Assembly (NCBI GenBank): GCA_945836565.1
Contig: CAMALN010000001.1
Span: 1 to 30,119, forward strand
DNA: 30,119 nucleotides
Reading direction: 5' to 3'
Origin: an uncultured Lachnospiraceae bacterium
GTDB taxonomy: Bacteria; Bacillota; Clostridia; Lachnospirales; Lachnospiraceae
In this document: positions 7,752 to 14,805 of the stretch, piece after piece
Position numbering within the stretch: position 1 is the first letter of the stretch
Layout of the letters: the number at the start of each line of letters is the position of its first letter
The notes under the pieces: model-generated
The model's input: the letters and a program-made list of their open reading frames with translations, nothing else
Databases searched by the model: none
Told to the model about the DNA's origin: nothing
Made by a program: the position numbers and the translations under genes

Positions 7752-8768
7752 TTACATATCGATGGAATCTCTACGCTTCTGATATCGTATATTCTTCCCC
7801 AGTATATTAAATATATTGTAGTTGTCTATAAGTCTTGATACTATTCTTTGACTATATCTGTCATTTAATTCAGTGATATTGCAATTTGTTGATATAATCG
7901 TCGAGCGCTCATCAAGAATTCTCTTATTGATTATCTCAAAGAGCTGTGTCTTGACCAGATTATTTGTAATCTCAGTACCAAGGTCGTCTATAATCAGCAG
8001 CTTGCAATTATACACTAATTTGTACAGGTCTTCAAGCTCGTAAACGTGATTCATAATATAATTTGAAACAATATCCGTGAATAAATCATTTGAAGACAGA
8101 TAAAGCACCGAGTGTCCCTTGTCCAGAAGCGCCTTGGCTACACAGTTGGTAAGGAAGGTTTTGCCTATTCCGGTATCTCCATAGAATAGGATATTGCGGT
8201 GTAATATTTTTTCATTTGCAAAGTCTGTATCAAATGCATCTACATATGAGTGCAGCATATCGAGCACATTACATATATTGTCGTATGGACTGAAATCCTT
8301 GCCCGGTATAGGCTCCTTACTGTAGTAGTCTGTGCGGAAGGTATCGAAATTCTCCTTCGCCAATACCTTCTTCAGGTTGGACTGGATATAGAGGTTGTCG
8401 ATAAGCTTCTGATTAAAGCAGCTGCAGCGCCTTCCGTCGACGTATCCTGTGTCCTCACATTCTGAACAGCTGTATATAGGTGCAAGGTAGTCGGCGGGAT
8501 AACCTCCGGCCTGAAGCAGGTCTTCCTTCTCGGCTGTAAGCTCCTTGGTCTTAGCCTTATAGGCCTGTATACCGGAATCATTTTTTTGGATACGAGAGCG
8601 CATATACGTGAATCTGAGCTCAGCAAGCTCATCATCGATTTCTTCTATGCGTGGAAGCTTCCTGTAAACCTCAGCCCTTCTCTCATATTGTTTATTTGAA
8701 TTATTTAGTCTTATCTGCTCATACTGATGAGCTATGCTTTCCTTGTTCAAAAAATTATCGAGTATCAT
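7752..8768 (-). CDS. dnaI: DnaI/DnaC-like AAA+ helicase loader
   Basis: This 338-residue AAA+ ATPase resembles primosomal DnaI, which loads the replicative helicase at origins and restart sites. The N-terminal part is charged and helical (about 15-85). A zinc-binding region has cysteines at 101, 104, 115 and 117 (CSECEDTGYVDGRRCSC), as in the DnaI N-terminal domain. Walker A is GDTGIGKT (197-204), Walker B LLIIDD (257-262), and the box VII/arginine-finger region is TNCNITELNDRYSQRIVSRL (294-313). It starts two bases after the dnaD-like stop with an AAGGA ribosome binding site inside the upstream gene, so the two are translationally coupled. IstB, the transposon helper, is a relative, but the zinc motif and the dnaD partner favour the replication role. 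Confidence 0.87.
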   Translation of the reverse strand: MILDNFLNKESIAHQYEQIRLNNSNKQYERRAEVYRKLPRIEEIDDELAELRFTYMRSRIQKNDSGIQAYKAKTKELTAEKEDLLQAGGYPADYLAPIYSCSECEDTGYVDGRRCSCFNQKLIDNLYIQSNLKKVLAKENFDTFRTDYYSKEPIPGKDFSPYDNICNVLDMLHSYVDAFDTDFANEKILHRNILFYGDTGIGKTFLTNCVAKALLDKGHSVLYLSSNDLFTDIVSNYIMNHVYELEDLYKLVYNCKLLIIDDLGTEITNNLVKTQLFEIINKRILDERSTIISTNCNITELNDRYSQRIVSRLIDNYNIFNILGKNIRYQKRRDSIDM

Positions 8769-8770
8769 AT

Positions 8771-9973
8771 CTAATCCTTTTTCTTATTTACCTGCTTAAG
8801 CAGAAGCTCTTCCATCTCAGCCATATCCTTGTTCATATCTGTCTGACTGAAATTGTTTACATCATTCGCTGCCTTGGAGGTCTTACTGCTAAGCTGCTTC
8901 TGTGCTTCCTTGTGGGTCTTTGCCTCAGCTTCCACATCAGCAACTGTTTTGATGCCGTTCTTATTCCAGTTCTCTATGATGCCATTTACATATTTGAAGT
9001 TGGCAGATTTGGGCTTGGCTAAAATCGCCTTTTGGCAGGCGAGGATGATGAGCTCCTCGCTAAAGCCCATGTCCCTGTGCCAGGTGTTGATGAATTCTAT
9101 CTCGAGTGGTGATGCCTGGCGGTCTGTGATGCACAGGGTTGAAAGCACCTTCTTTGCAAGCTCGGCAGTTTCAGAACATTGTACCTTTGCATCGGCAACG
9201 GTCCTGATGCCGTCTGCATACCAGTTTCTGGCAGTAGCCTCGATATAGCTCCAGCTCTTCTTTCCCTTCCTGAGACAGTAATCTATGAGGAAGTCGATAA
9301 GGTCCTCGTCAAACCCCAGATCATTATGTATATAGAATAGGGAGTTAATCTCCGCAGGGGTAAGCCCTCTGTTGTAGAAGGTGTTCTCGATGCCGAAGAT
9401 GAGCATCTCCCAGTCTTCATTTCTAAGTAAATCATTTAATACATCCTGTTTAAGCTCCTGCTTAAGAGGTATACTTGACTCGACTACCATCCTGTCATGG
9501 CCTGAAGCATCGGAAACAACCTTACTGGTGGTAGGAGTGAGCTGCCTGCGTCCCGGACGGGCAGCAGGTGCCTTAGCTGCAGCAGTCATATCGTACTCTT
9601 CATCATCCATAGAAGCATTCATAGGCTTGCGTAGTATGGAAAGCGCGTCGGATTCTGCCTCAAGTCCGTGCTCCGGACGGGAAAGCGGAAGTAGCACTAT
9701 ACCTGTCGGATAACCCTTTCCGTCGTAGTTAAGCTTAAGTACATCCCTTGATACCCAGTACTTTATGGCTCTGCATATATCGTTCTCTGTGAGATTAAAA
9801 TGATCAGCTATCTGCGCAACAGTAAAAGGTGTATTGTTCGAAAGCAACCTTATAAGATACAGATATACCTTGACGAATTCACCGTTGGCATCTGTCATGT
9901 AATGGTCTATAAAAAAGTTAGATATGGAAGAATATGTCTCCCCTGTTTCAGTTGAAATCGTAATCGTTTTCAT
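8771..9973 (-). CDS. DnaD-like replication initiation protein with two DnaD C-terminal domains
   Basis: This 400-residue protein probably remodels DNA and recruits the helicase loader during chromosome replication initiation. Residues 15-95 look like the winged-helix N-terminal domain. After a low-complexity Ala/Pro linker come two copies of the DnaD/DnaB C-terminal domain (about 172-265 and 270-352), each with the YxxxxxxxW signature: YIEATARNW (243-251) and YVNGIIENW (328-336). A charged coiled tail follows. ATG 9973 is chosen over the TTG at 10003; the G-rich ribosome binding site AGAGGGGG lies between them. It is the first gene of the dnaD-dnaI operon, behind a strong promoter and a DnaA-box cluster. 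B. subtilis DnaD has only one such domain. Confidence 0.85.
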   Translation of the reverse strand: MKTITISTETGETYSSISNFFIDHYMTDANGEFVKVYLYLIRLLSNNTPFTVAQIADHFNLTENDICRAIKYWVSRDVLKLNYDGKGYPTGIVLLPLSRPEHGLEAESDALSILRKPMNASMDDEEYDMTAAAKAPAARPGRRQLTPTTSKVVSDASGHDRMVVESSIPLKQELKQDVLNDLLRNEDWEMLIFGIENTFYNRGLTPAEINSLFYIHNDLGFDEDLIDFLIDYCLRKGKKSWSYIEATARNWYADGIRTVADAKVQCSETAELAKKVLSTLCITDRQASPLEIEFINTWHRDMGFSEELIILACQKAILAKPKSANFKYVNGIIENWNKNGIKTVADVEAEAKTHKEAQKQLSSKTSKAANDVNNFSQTDMNKDMAEMEELLLKQVNKKKD

Positions 9974-10008
9974 GCTGATTTTGCCCCCTCTTAGCTTTAG
10001 CAAAATGA

Positions 10009-10036
10009 ATTATAGCATGTAAATTTTTTATTTCAA
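10009..10036 (-). promoter_or_regulatory. Sigma-A type promoter (extended -10) for dnaD-dnaI
   Basis: On the minus strand the -35 box TTGAAA (10031-10036) and the -10 box TATAAT (10009-10014) are separated by 16 bases. A TG one base before the -10 makes it an extended -10 element. It lies about 36 bases upstream of the dnaD ATG and reads toward it. Confidence 0.8.
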
Positions 10037-10071
10037 CCGAACATCTTTTCTCTCACTTTTTTTACAAACAT

Positions 10072-10098
10072 TGTGGATAATGTGGATATTGTGGATAG
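10072..10098 (-). promoter_or_regulatory. Three abutting DnaA boxes upstream of the dnaD promoter
   Basis: Three 9-mers lie directly head to tail at 10072-10080, 10081-10089 and 10090-10098. The first is TGTGGATAA, the exact complement of the DnaA box TTATCCACA; the other two differ only in the last base (T and G). They lie 36 bases upstream of the -35 box. Direct contact at a 9-bp period is denser than typical DnaA box spacing. Confidence 0.75.
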
Positions 10099-10105
10099 CA
10101 GGTTA

Positions 10106-10165
10106 CCATAATATTTTAGTGTTCTTACAATGTCGAAGATACGGACATTTTAAGAATTATTATGG
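10106..10165. repeat. 60-nt interrupted hairpin between DnaA boxes
   Basis: CCATAATA (10106-10113) pairs with TATTATGG (10158-10165), TTCTTA (10122-10127) with TAAGAA (10151-10156), and AATGTC (10129-10134) with GACATT (10144-10149). The asymmetric bulge is TTTTAGTG. It separates the DnaA-box triplet from the single box at 10213. There is no U-tract on either side, so it is not an obvious terminator. Confidence 0.6.
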
Positions 10166-10179
10166 AAACAAAATAAATA

Positions 10180-10213
10180 ACAGCCATTCGATGTTATGTA
10201 ACCAAATGGCTGT
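10180..10213 (-). terminator. Intrinsic terminator downstream of murC
   Basis: ACAGCCATT (10180-10188) pairs with AATGGCTGT (10205-10213). On the minus strand the stem is followed by the U-rich TATTTATTTTG. It lies 18 bases after the murC stop and separates murC from the dnaD operon. Confidence 0.8.
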
Positions 10214-10221
10214 GTGGATAA
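10213..10221 (-). promoter_or_regulatory. Isolated perfect DnaA box
   Basis: TGTGGATAA at 10213-10221 is the exact complement of TTATCCACA, in the same orientation as the triplet at 10072-10098 and abutting the murC terminator stem. Confidence 0.6.
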
Positions 10222-10230
10222 TGTGATTAA

Positions 10231-11613
10231 CTATTTTTTTAACATCGAATCGCCTATGGAATCTATGTTTCCGGCACCCATAGTTATCAACAAATCATTT
10301 TTTTTGCAATTTTTTTTCAGGTACTTTTCAATGCTTGAAAAGTCTCCGAGATAGAGTGCATTTCCTCCTATGGAATTGATTCGCTCGGCGAGGTCCTTTG
10401 ATGAAACCTTACCGGTATCCTTCTCTCTGGCGGCGTATATGTCTGCGAGTACAACCTCATCACAGTTCTTAAGTGCCTGAGCAAATTCGTCGAGAAGAGC
10501 ATAGGTTCTGGTGTATGTGTGTGGCTGGAATACGCACCATGATTTGTTGTATTCAAGATTCTTCACCGCCTCAAGTGTTGCGGCAATCTCTGTAGGGTGA
10601 TGTGCATAGTCATCCAGAACCTTAACTCCTTCAGAGGTTACACCCTTATGCTCGAAGCGTCTCTTCGCACTTGTGCAGTTGATGAGACCGGTCTTTACAG
10701 CATCCCTGTCGATGTCGAGGAAGTCAGATACTGCTATAACTGAAAGTGAGTTCATAACATTGTGAAGTCCTGTTGAGTGAAGCGTGATGGTATCCTGCTT
10801 TTCGCCCCTGACTACCAATGTGTATGTAGGATGTCCCAGCTCGTCAAAAGTAATATCTGTAGCACTGTAATCATTTCCAGCTTCTAAGCCAAATGTTATA
10901 TATCTGCAGGAAAGCTCTGATACGATGAAGTCCTTGTACTTCATATCTCCGTTTACAACTAAAAGTCCGTCCTTAGGAAGGATTTCGGCGAAGGTCTTGA
11001 AGGACTGAGCTATCTCGTCTATATCCTTGAAGAAATCAAGGTGGTCAGCATCTACATTCAATATGATGCTTATATATGGATTGAAGGCGTGGTAGCTGTT
11101 AGTGTATTCGCAGGCTTCGGTTACAAAATAATCAGAATGTCCCACGCGGATATTTCCGCCTATACAATCGAGCATACCTCCGATAGTGATGGTTGGGTCC
11201 TTCTCGGCGGCAAGCAATACATGCGACATCATGGATGTAGTAGTTGTCTTGCCATGGGTACCGCTTACTGCGATGCCGTACTTGTATTTCTTCATAATCT
11301 GACCGAGCAGCTGGGCCCTGGTGAGCATAGGTATGCCGAGCTCTGCGGCCCTTTTGTATTCTTCATTGTCAGGATGTATAGCGGCAGTGTATACAACCAC
11401 ATCTATATCCTCTGTGATGTTCTCTGCAACCTGACCTATATGAATATCAGCACCGAGCTTCCTTAATATTGCGGTGATATCAGATTCCTTGACATCGGAG
11501 CCGCTTACGCTAAAGCCGTCCTGTATAAGAATCTCCGCGAGACCACTCATGCTTATTCCGCCAATGCCCATGAAATGTACCTTGCATGGTGCATCAAAAT
11601 TCATTTCGTACAT
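10231..11613 (-). CDS. murC: UDP-N-acetylmuramate--L-alanine ligase
   Basis: This cytosolic ligase adds L-alanine to UDP-MurNAc in an ATP-dependent step, the first amino acid of the peptidoglycan stem peptide. The 460 residues match the family length. The N-terminal UDP-binding Rossmann part shows HFMGIGGISMSGLA (13-26), the ATP P-loop is GTHGKTTTT (118-126), and EACEY and NVDADHLDFF follow in the central domain. RRFEHKG and DDYAHHPTEI mark the C-terminal Mur ligase domain. Start ATG 11613 has AAGGAAG about seven bases upstream; a second in-frame ATG three codons on is also possible. It is divergent from nadB and ends at its own terminator, so it is probably monocistronic. Confidence 0.96.
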   Translation of the reverse strand: MYEMNFDAPCKVHFMGIGGISMSGLAEILIQDGFSVSGSDVKESDITAILRKLGADIHIGQVAENITEDIDVVVYTAAIHPDNEEYKRAAELGIPMLTRAQLLGQIMKKYKYGIAVSGTHGKTTTTSMMSHVLLAAEKDPTITIGGMLDCIGGNIRVGHSDYFVTEACEYTNSYHAFNPYISIILNVDADHLDFFKDIDEIAQSFKTFAEILPKDGLLVVNGDMKYKDFIVSELSCRYITFGLEAGNDYSATDITFDELGHPTYTLVVRGEKQDTITLHSTGLHNVMNSLSVIAVSDFLDIDRDAVKTGLINCTSAKRRFEHKGVTSEGVKVLDDYAHHPTEIAATLEAVKNLEYNKSWCVFQPHTYTRTYALLDEFAQALKNCDEVVLADIYAAREKDTGKVSSKDLAERINSIGGNALYLGDFSSIEKYLKKNCKKNDLLITMGAGNIDSIGDSMLKK

Positions 11614-11765
11614 TTTAACACTTCCTTATATTTATATATAGATTTTGATAATGCATCGCAGGCTATGTATCTCATATTGCAATGCCGAATTCACACACCG
11701 CATATCCGGAGTATGATAATTACCGGTGCATATGCCCATAATCGCCTATATATTAACATAATTCA

Positions 11766-11794
11766 TTGACATTATAAAGCCTTTGTGACATATT
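11766..11794 (+). promoter_or_regulatory. Probable promoter of nadB-nadC
   Basis: A perfect -35 TTGACA (11766-11771) is followed after 17 bases by a weak -10 CATATT (11789-11794), about 34 bases before the nadB ATG. I saw no clear NiaR-type palindrome around it. Confidence 0.5.
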
Positions 11795-11827
11795 TATTTC
11801 TGTGGAGGCGGGCTTATATATAGTCCG

Positions 11828-13150
11828 ATGCAGAAGATGATAAATGATAATGAAAAGTTCGACGTTATAGTAGTTGGAACGGGAGTGGCGGGATTGTTCA
11901 CCGCACTTTCGATTTCCGGAGATCTGAAGACACTTATAATATCCAAGGATAAGATTGAAAACAGTGATTCGTACTTGGCACAGGGAGGCATATGTACACT
12001 GAAGGAGCCTTCTGATTTTGACAGCTTTATGGAGGACACGCTAAGAGCCGGCAGATATGAGAATAGGGAAGAAACCGTAAGGGTTATGATAGAGAATTCG
12101 CCTATGATTATGAAACGACTCATCGAGTATGGCGTGGAGTTCGACCAGAAGGTGGACGGAAGCTTCGAATACACCAGAGAGGGTGCACATTCTACCTACA
12201 GGATACTGCACCACAAGGACGTGACCGGCAAGGAGATTACGAACAAGCTTTTGAATAATGTAAGAAGCCGGGACAATATCACTATGTGTGAATATACCAA
12301 GATGCTTGACGTCATAATAGAGGATAACACTGTAAAGGGTATCGTTATATTAAATGAAGGCGAGCTAAAGTGCGTATATGCCAAGGAGGTCGTGCTTGCG
12401 ACCGGTGGTATCGGCGGATTATTCGCACACTCGACGAATTTCCGCCATATAACAGGTGACAGCTTTGCACTTGCATTAAGACATAATATAGAGCTTGAGA
12501 ATATTAATTATATACAGATTCATCCTACGACCTTGTATGAGGAGAACTTCACACGCAAGTTCCTTATATCAGAGTCGGTACGTGGTGAGGGCGCAATCCT
12601 GCTCAACAAAGCAGGCGAGCGTTTCGTGGATGAGCTGCTTCCGCGAGATGTGGTGACAGAGGCCATAAGGAAGCAGATGGAGGAGGATGGCCGGCCATAC
12701 GTCATGCTGTCGTTAAGACATATCGATGATGAGGAGATACACAGGCATTTCCCGAATATATACAGACACTGTATGGAGATAGGCTATGATATAACCAAGG
12801 ATGACATACCGGTTACGCCGGCGCAGCATTATCTGATGGGCGGTATAGCGACTGATACATATGGCAGAACCTCGGTGAAGAACCTATATGCGGTTGGTGA
12901 GACAGCGTGCAATGGTGTGCATGGCGCGAATCGTCTGGCCAGCAATTCGCTTTTGGAAAGCCTTGTATTCTCGGAGAGAGCGGGCTGGATTATAACAGAG
13001 GAAATCGGTGAGGTATCGCTCGATACTCCTGAGGTTGACAGGTCCTTATATGCCGACCCTGAGGCCTGGGATGAGGCGAACAAGAACCTGGTTATGGAAG
13101 AAATAAAAAGAAGGGACAGGGATTTCTATGATAAATGGTGTAACAGCTAA
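11828..13150 (+). CDS. nadB: L-aspartate oxidase (short form)
   Basis: This FAD enzyme oxidises L-aspartate to iminoaspartate, the first step of de novo quinolinate and NAD synthesis. The FAD-binding Rossmann motif VVGTGVAG is at 15-22, with SYLAQGGI (48-55) as in NadB. Further conserved parts are STYRILHHKDVTG, ATGGIGGLF, GERFVDELLPRDVVTEAI and, near the C-terminus, GVHGANRLASNSLLESLVF. At 440 residues it lacks roughly 100 residues of the C-terminal helical region found in E. coli NadB; short forms are common in Clostridia. The start is uncertain: ATG 11828 or 11837, with TGGAGG about 20 bases upstream. It overlaps nadC by 23 bases. nadA, the usual partner, is not adjacent. Confidence 0.93.
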   Translation: MQKMINDNEKFDVIVVGTGVAGLFTALSISGDLKTLIISKDKIENSDSYLAQGGICTLKEPSDFDSFMEDTLRAGRYENREETVRVMIENSPMIMKRLIEYGVEFDQKVDGSFEYTREGAHSTYRILHHKDVTGKEITNKLLNNVRSRDNITMCEYTKMLDVIIEDNTVKGIVILNEGELKCVYAKEVVLATGGIGGLFAHSTNFRHITGDSFALALRHNIELENINYIQIHPTTLYEENFTRKFLISESVRGEGAILLNKAGERFVDELLPRDVVTEAIRKQMEEDGRPYVMLSLRHIDDEEIHRHFPNIYRHCMEIGYDITKDDIPVTPAQHYLMGGIATDTYGRTSVKNLYAVGETACNGVHGANRLASNSLLESLVFSERAGWIITEEIGEVSLDTPEVDRSLYADPEAWDEANKNLVMEEIKRRDRDFYDKWCNS

Positions 13151-13985
13151 GGTAAATACAGATGAGCTTATAATGCAGGCATTGAGAGAGGACATCTCGA
13201 GTGAGGATGTAACTACAAATGCGATTATGAAGGAAGCAAAGCTGGGTGAGGCTCAGCTTATATGCAAGCAGGATGGAGTAATATGCGGACTTCCTATATT
13301 CAAGAGAACCTTTGAGCTCCTCGATGAGACTACAGAGGTTGAGCTTCTCGCAAAGGACGGAGATACAGTGAAGAAGGGACAGCTTGTGGCAACCCTAAGA
13401 GGCGATATGAGAGTGCTCCTGTCCGGAGAGCGTACAGCACTCAATTATCTTCAGAGAATGAGCGGTATCGCTACATTTACGGCTGAGCTTATGAAGGAGC
13501 TAAAGGGCTACAAGACTAAGCTTCTCGATACCAGAAAGACTACTCCTAACAATCGTATATTTGAAAAATACGCCGTAAAGGTTGGCGGAGCTACAAACCA
13601 CAGATACAATCTCTCGGACGGAATCCTTATCAAGGACAATCATATAGGGGCAGCAGGAAGCATCACGAAGGCTGTCGAGATGGCGAGGGAGTATGCGCCA
13701 TTTGTAAGAAAGGTTGAGGTTGAGGTTGAGACCCTGGAGCAGCTCGATGAGGCCATAGCTGCCAAGGCTGATATCATCATGCTCGACAATATGGACAATG
13801 CTACTATGCGCGAGGCTGTTGCCCGTGTAGCCGGCAGGGCTGAGACTGAGTGCTCCGGAAATGTAACCAAGGAGCGCCTTCGCGAAATCGCAGAAATCGG
13901 CGTAGATTATGTATCGTCCGGCGCACTAACCTACGGTGCACCAATTATGGACCTAAGCTTAAAGAATATGCATCCGGTGGAGTAA
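13128..13985 (+). CDS. nadC: Nicotinate-nucleotide pyrophosphorylase (carboxylating)
   Basis: This enzyme converts quinolinate and PRPP to nicotinate mononucleotide, CO2 and pyrophosphate, the committed entry to NAD. The 285 residues match the family. Active-site signatures are SGERTALNYLQRMSGIAT (99-116), DTRKTTP (134-140), KVGGATNHR (151-159) and LIKDNHI (167-173). MLDNM and SSGALT in the C-terminal half of the barrel complete the phosphate-binding region. It overlaps the end of nadB by 23 bases, with the ribosome binding site (AAGAAGGGAC) inside nadB, so translation is coupled. The large hairpin element begins 16 bases after its stop codon. Confidence 0.96.
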   Translation: MINGVTAKVNTDELIMQALREDISSEDVTTNAIMKEAKLGEAQLICKQDGVICGLPIFKRTFELLDETTEVELLAKDGDTVKKGQLVATLRGDMRVLLSGERTALNYLQRMSGIATFTAELMKELKGYKTKLLDTRKTTPNNRIFEKYAVKVGGATNHRYNLSDGILIKDNHIGAAGSITKAVEMAREYAPFVRKVEVEVETLEQLDEAIAAKADIIMLDNMDNATMREAVARVAGRAETECSGNVTKERLREIAEIGVDYVSSGALTYGAPIMDLSLKNMHPVE

Positions 13986-14001
13986 GGAAACGGTCAGGCA
14001 T

Positions 14002-14396
14002 TAGCAGGATAATTGTTCTGCAATTTAGTGTTTTGTAGTTCTTCATGTTCGTATGCTATGATACACCTATTCATGATGTATTGAACCTAAGAAGTTCTAA
14101 TTGTTCTTATCTAGTGTATCGTTACATGACGCAACCGCCTCCAAGCGGGTATCACCACATCGCGTTGCTCTGTGGTATGTTGTCGGGCGCATGCAAAATA
14201 TGAATCTGCGATTCATATGCGCCCTCCGCTCGCCATCCATGGCTCACTGGAGGCTTGTTTGAACATCGTGTTCAAACATTGCTGATTATGTTAAGAACAA
14301 TAAGAACTTCTAAGGTTCAAACATATATTCATAGTTGTATCATAGCATACGGACATGAAGATATAATCCTTGGATTGCAGAACAATTATCCTGCTA
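14002..14396. repeat. Large (about 395-nt) nested inverted-repeat element, element 2
   Basis: Three stacked stems close the element. A perfect 23-bp pair lies at 14002-14024/14374-14396. A 25-bp pair with one wobble lies at 14041-14065/14336-14360. A roughly 29-bp pair with two symmetric A-A mismatches covers about 14081-14109/14292-14320. The 180-nt interior has further hairpins: CCTCCA (14148-14153) with TGGAGG (14248-14253); ACCACA/TGTGGT near 14153-14176; a GGGCGCAT/ATGCGCCC stem over ATGAATC-TGC-GATTCAT (14185-14224); and TGTTTGAACA-TCG-TGTTCAAACA (14257-14279). It fills most of the gap between nadC and the 89-residue protein gene. I see no gene or transposase in it. It may be a structured RNA or a palindromic mobile element. 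Confidence 0.8.
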
Positions 14397-14442
14397 CTTC
14401 CTCGGTGTGAACAGTTGGCTTATTATATGAGGAGAATATATT

Positions 14443-14712
14443 ATGGGCAAGAAGAGAGTAGGGGCAATTCTTATCGATATCGCCCTGTTGTTAGTGGTAG
14501 TGCTGGCCGTTTATATGCTGCTTGTGGAAAATTTTATAAATCTAAATACGAACCTTTTGTATGCTATAATTATCTTGGCCATACCTACAGGCTTTTATCT
14601 GACGTATATGGCGTTCGCCAAGCAGATAGATTGGGATGCACCGTATCGCGAGGATGAAGAGGCAGAGGATGAAGCTACGGAGGCGGAAGAAGATGATTAT
14701 ATATTAAAGTAA
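14443..14712 (+). CDS. Small two-helix membrane protein with acidic tail
   Basis: This 89-residue protein of unknown function has two predicted transmembrane helices at about 7-26 (VGAILIDIALLLVVVLAVYM) and 37-58 (NLLYAIIILAIPTGFYLTYMAF), and a strongly acidic C-terminal tail (about 69-87, rich in Glu, Asp and Ala) that probably faces the cytosol. An excellent GAGGAGA ribosome binding site is followed by ATG at 14443. It lies just after the large hairpin element and 93 bases before the ParB-like/BMP gene on the same strand, so it may open that operon. I do not recognise a named family. Confidence 0.75.
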   Translation: MGKKRVGAILIDIALLLVVVLAVYMLLVENFINLNTNLLYAIIILAIPTGFYLTYMAFAKQIDWDAPYREDEEAEDEATEAEEDDYILK

Positions 14713-14805
14713 CTGTGGTGGATATTGTAACGGATATCTGGTAAATAATTATGGTTGAATGGAATAACTGTGACGGTTAAATTCCCATCAGGGGAAAGGA
14801 GAACT

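Noticed and set aside
10009..10221. Chromosome origin of replication
   Set aside because: Only four DnaA boxes, no adjacent dnaA-dnaN and no clear DnaA-trio series; a regulatory or titration site is more likely.
11614..11827. NiaR or riboswitch control of nadBC
   Set aside because: I could not find a convincing operator palindrome or riboswitch core between murC and nadB.
14002..14396. Insertion sequence or degraded transposon
   Set aside because: No transposase fragment and no obvious target-site duplication; the inverted repeats run through most of the element rather than only at its ends.
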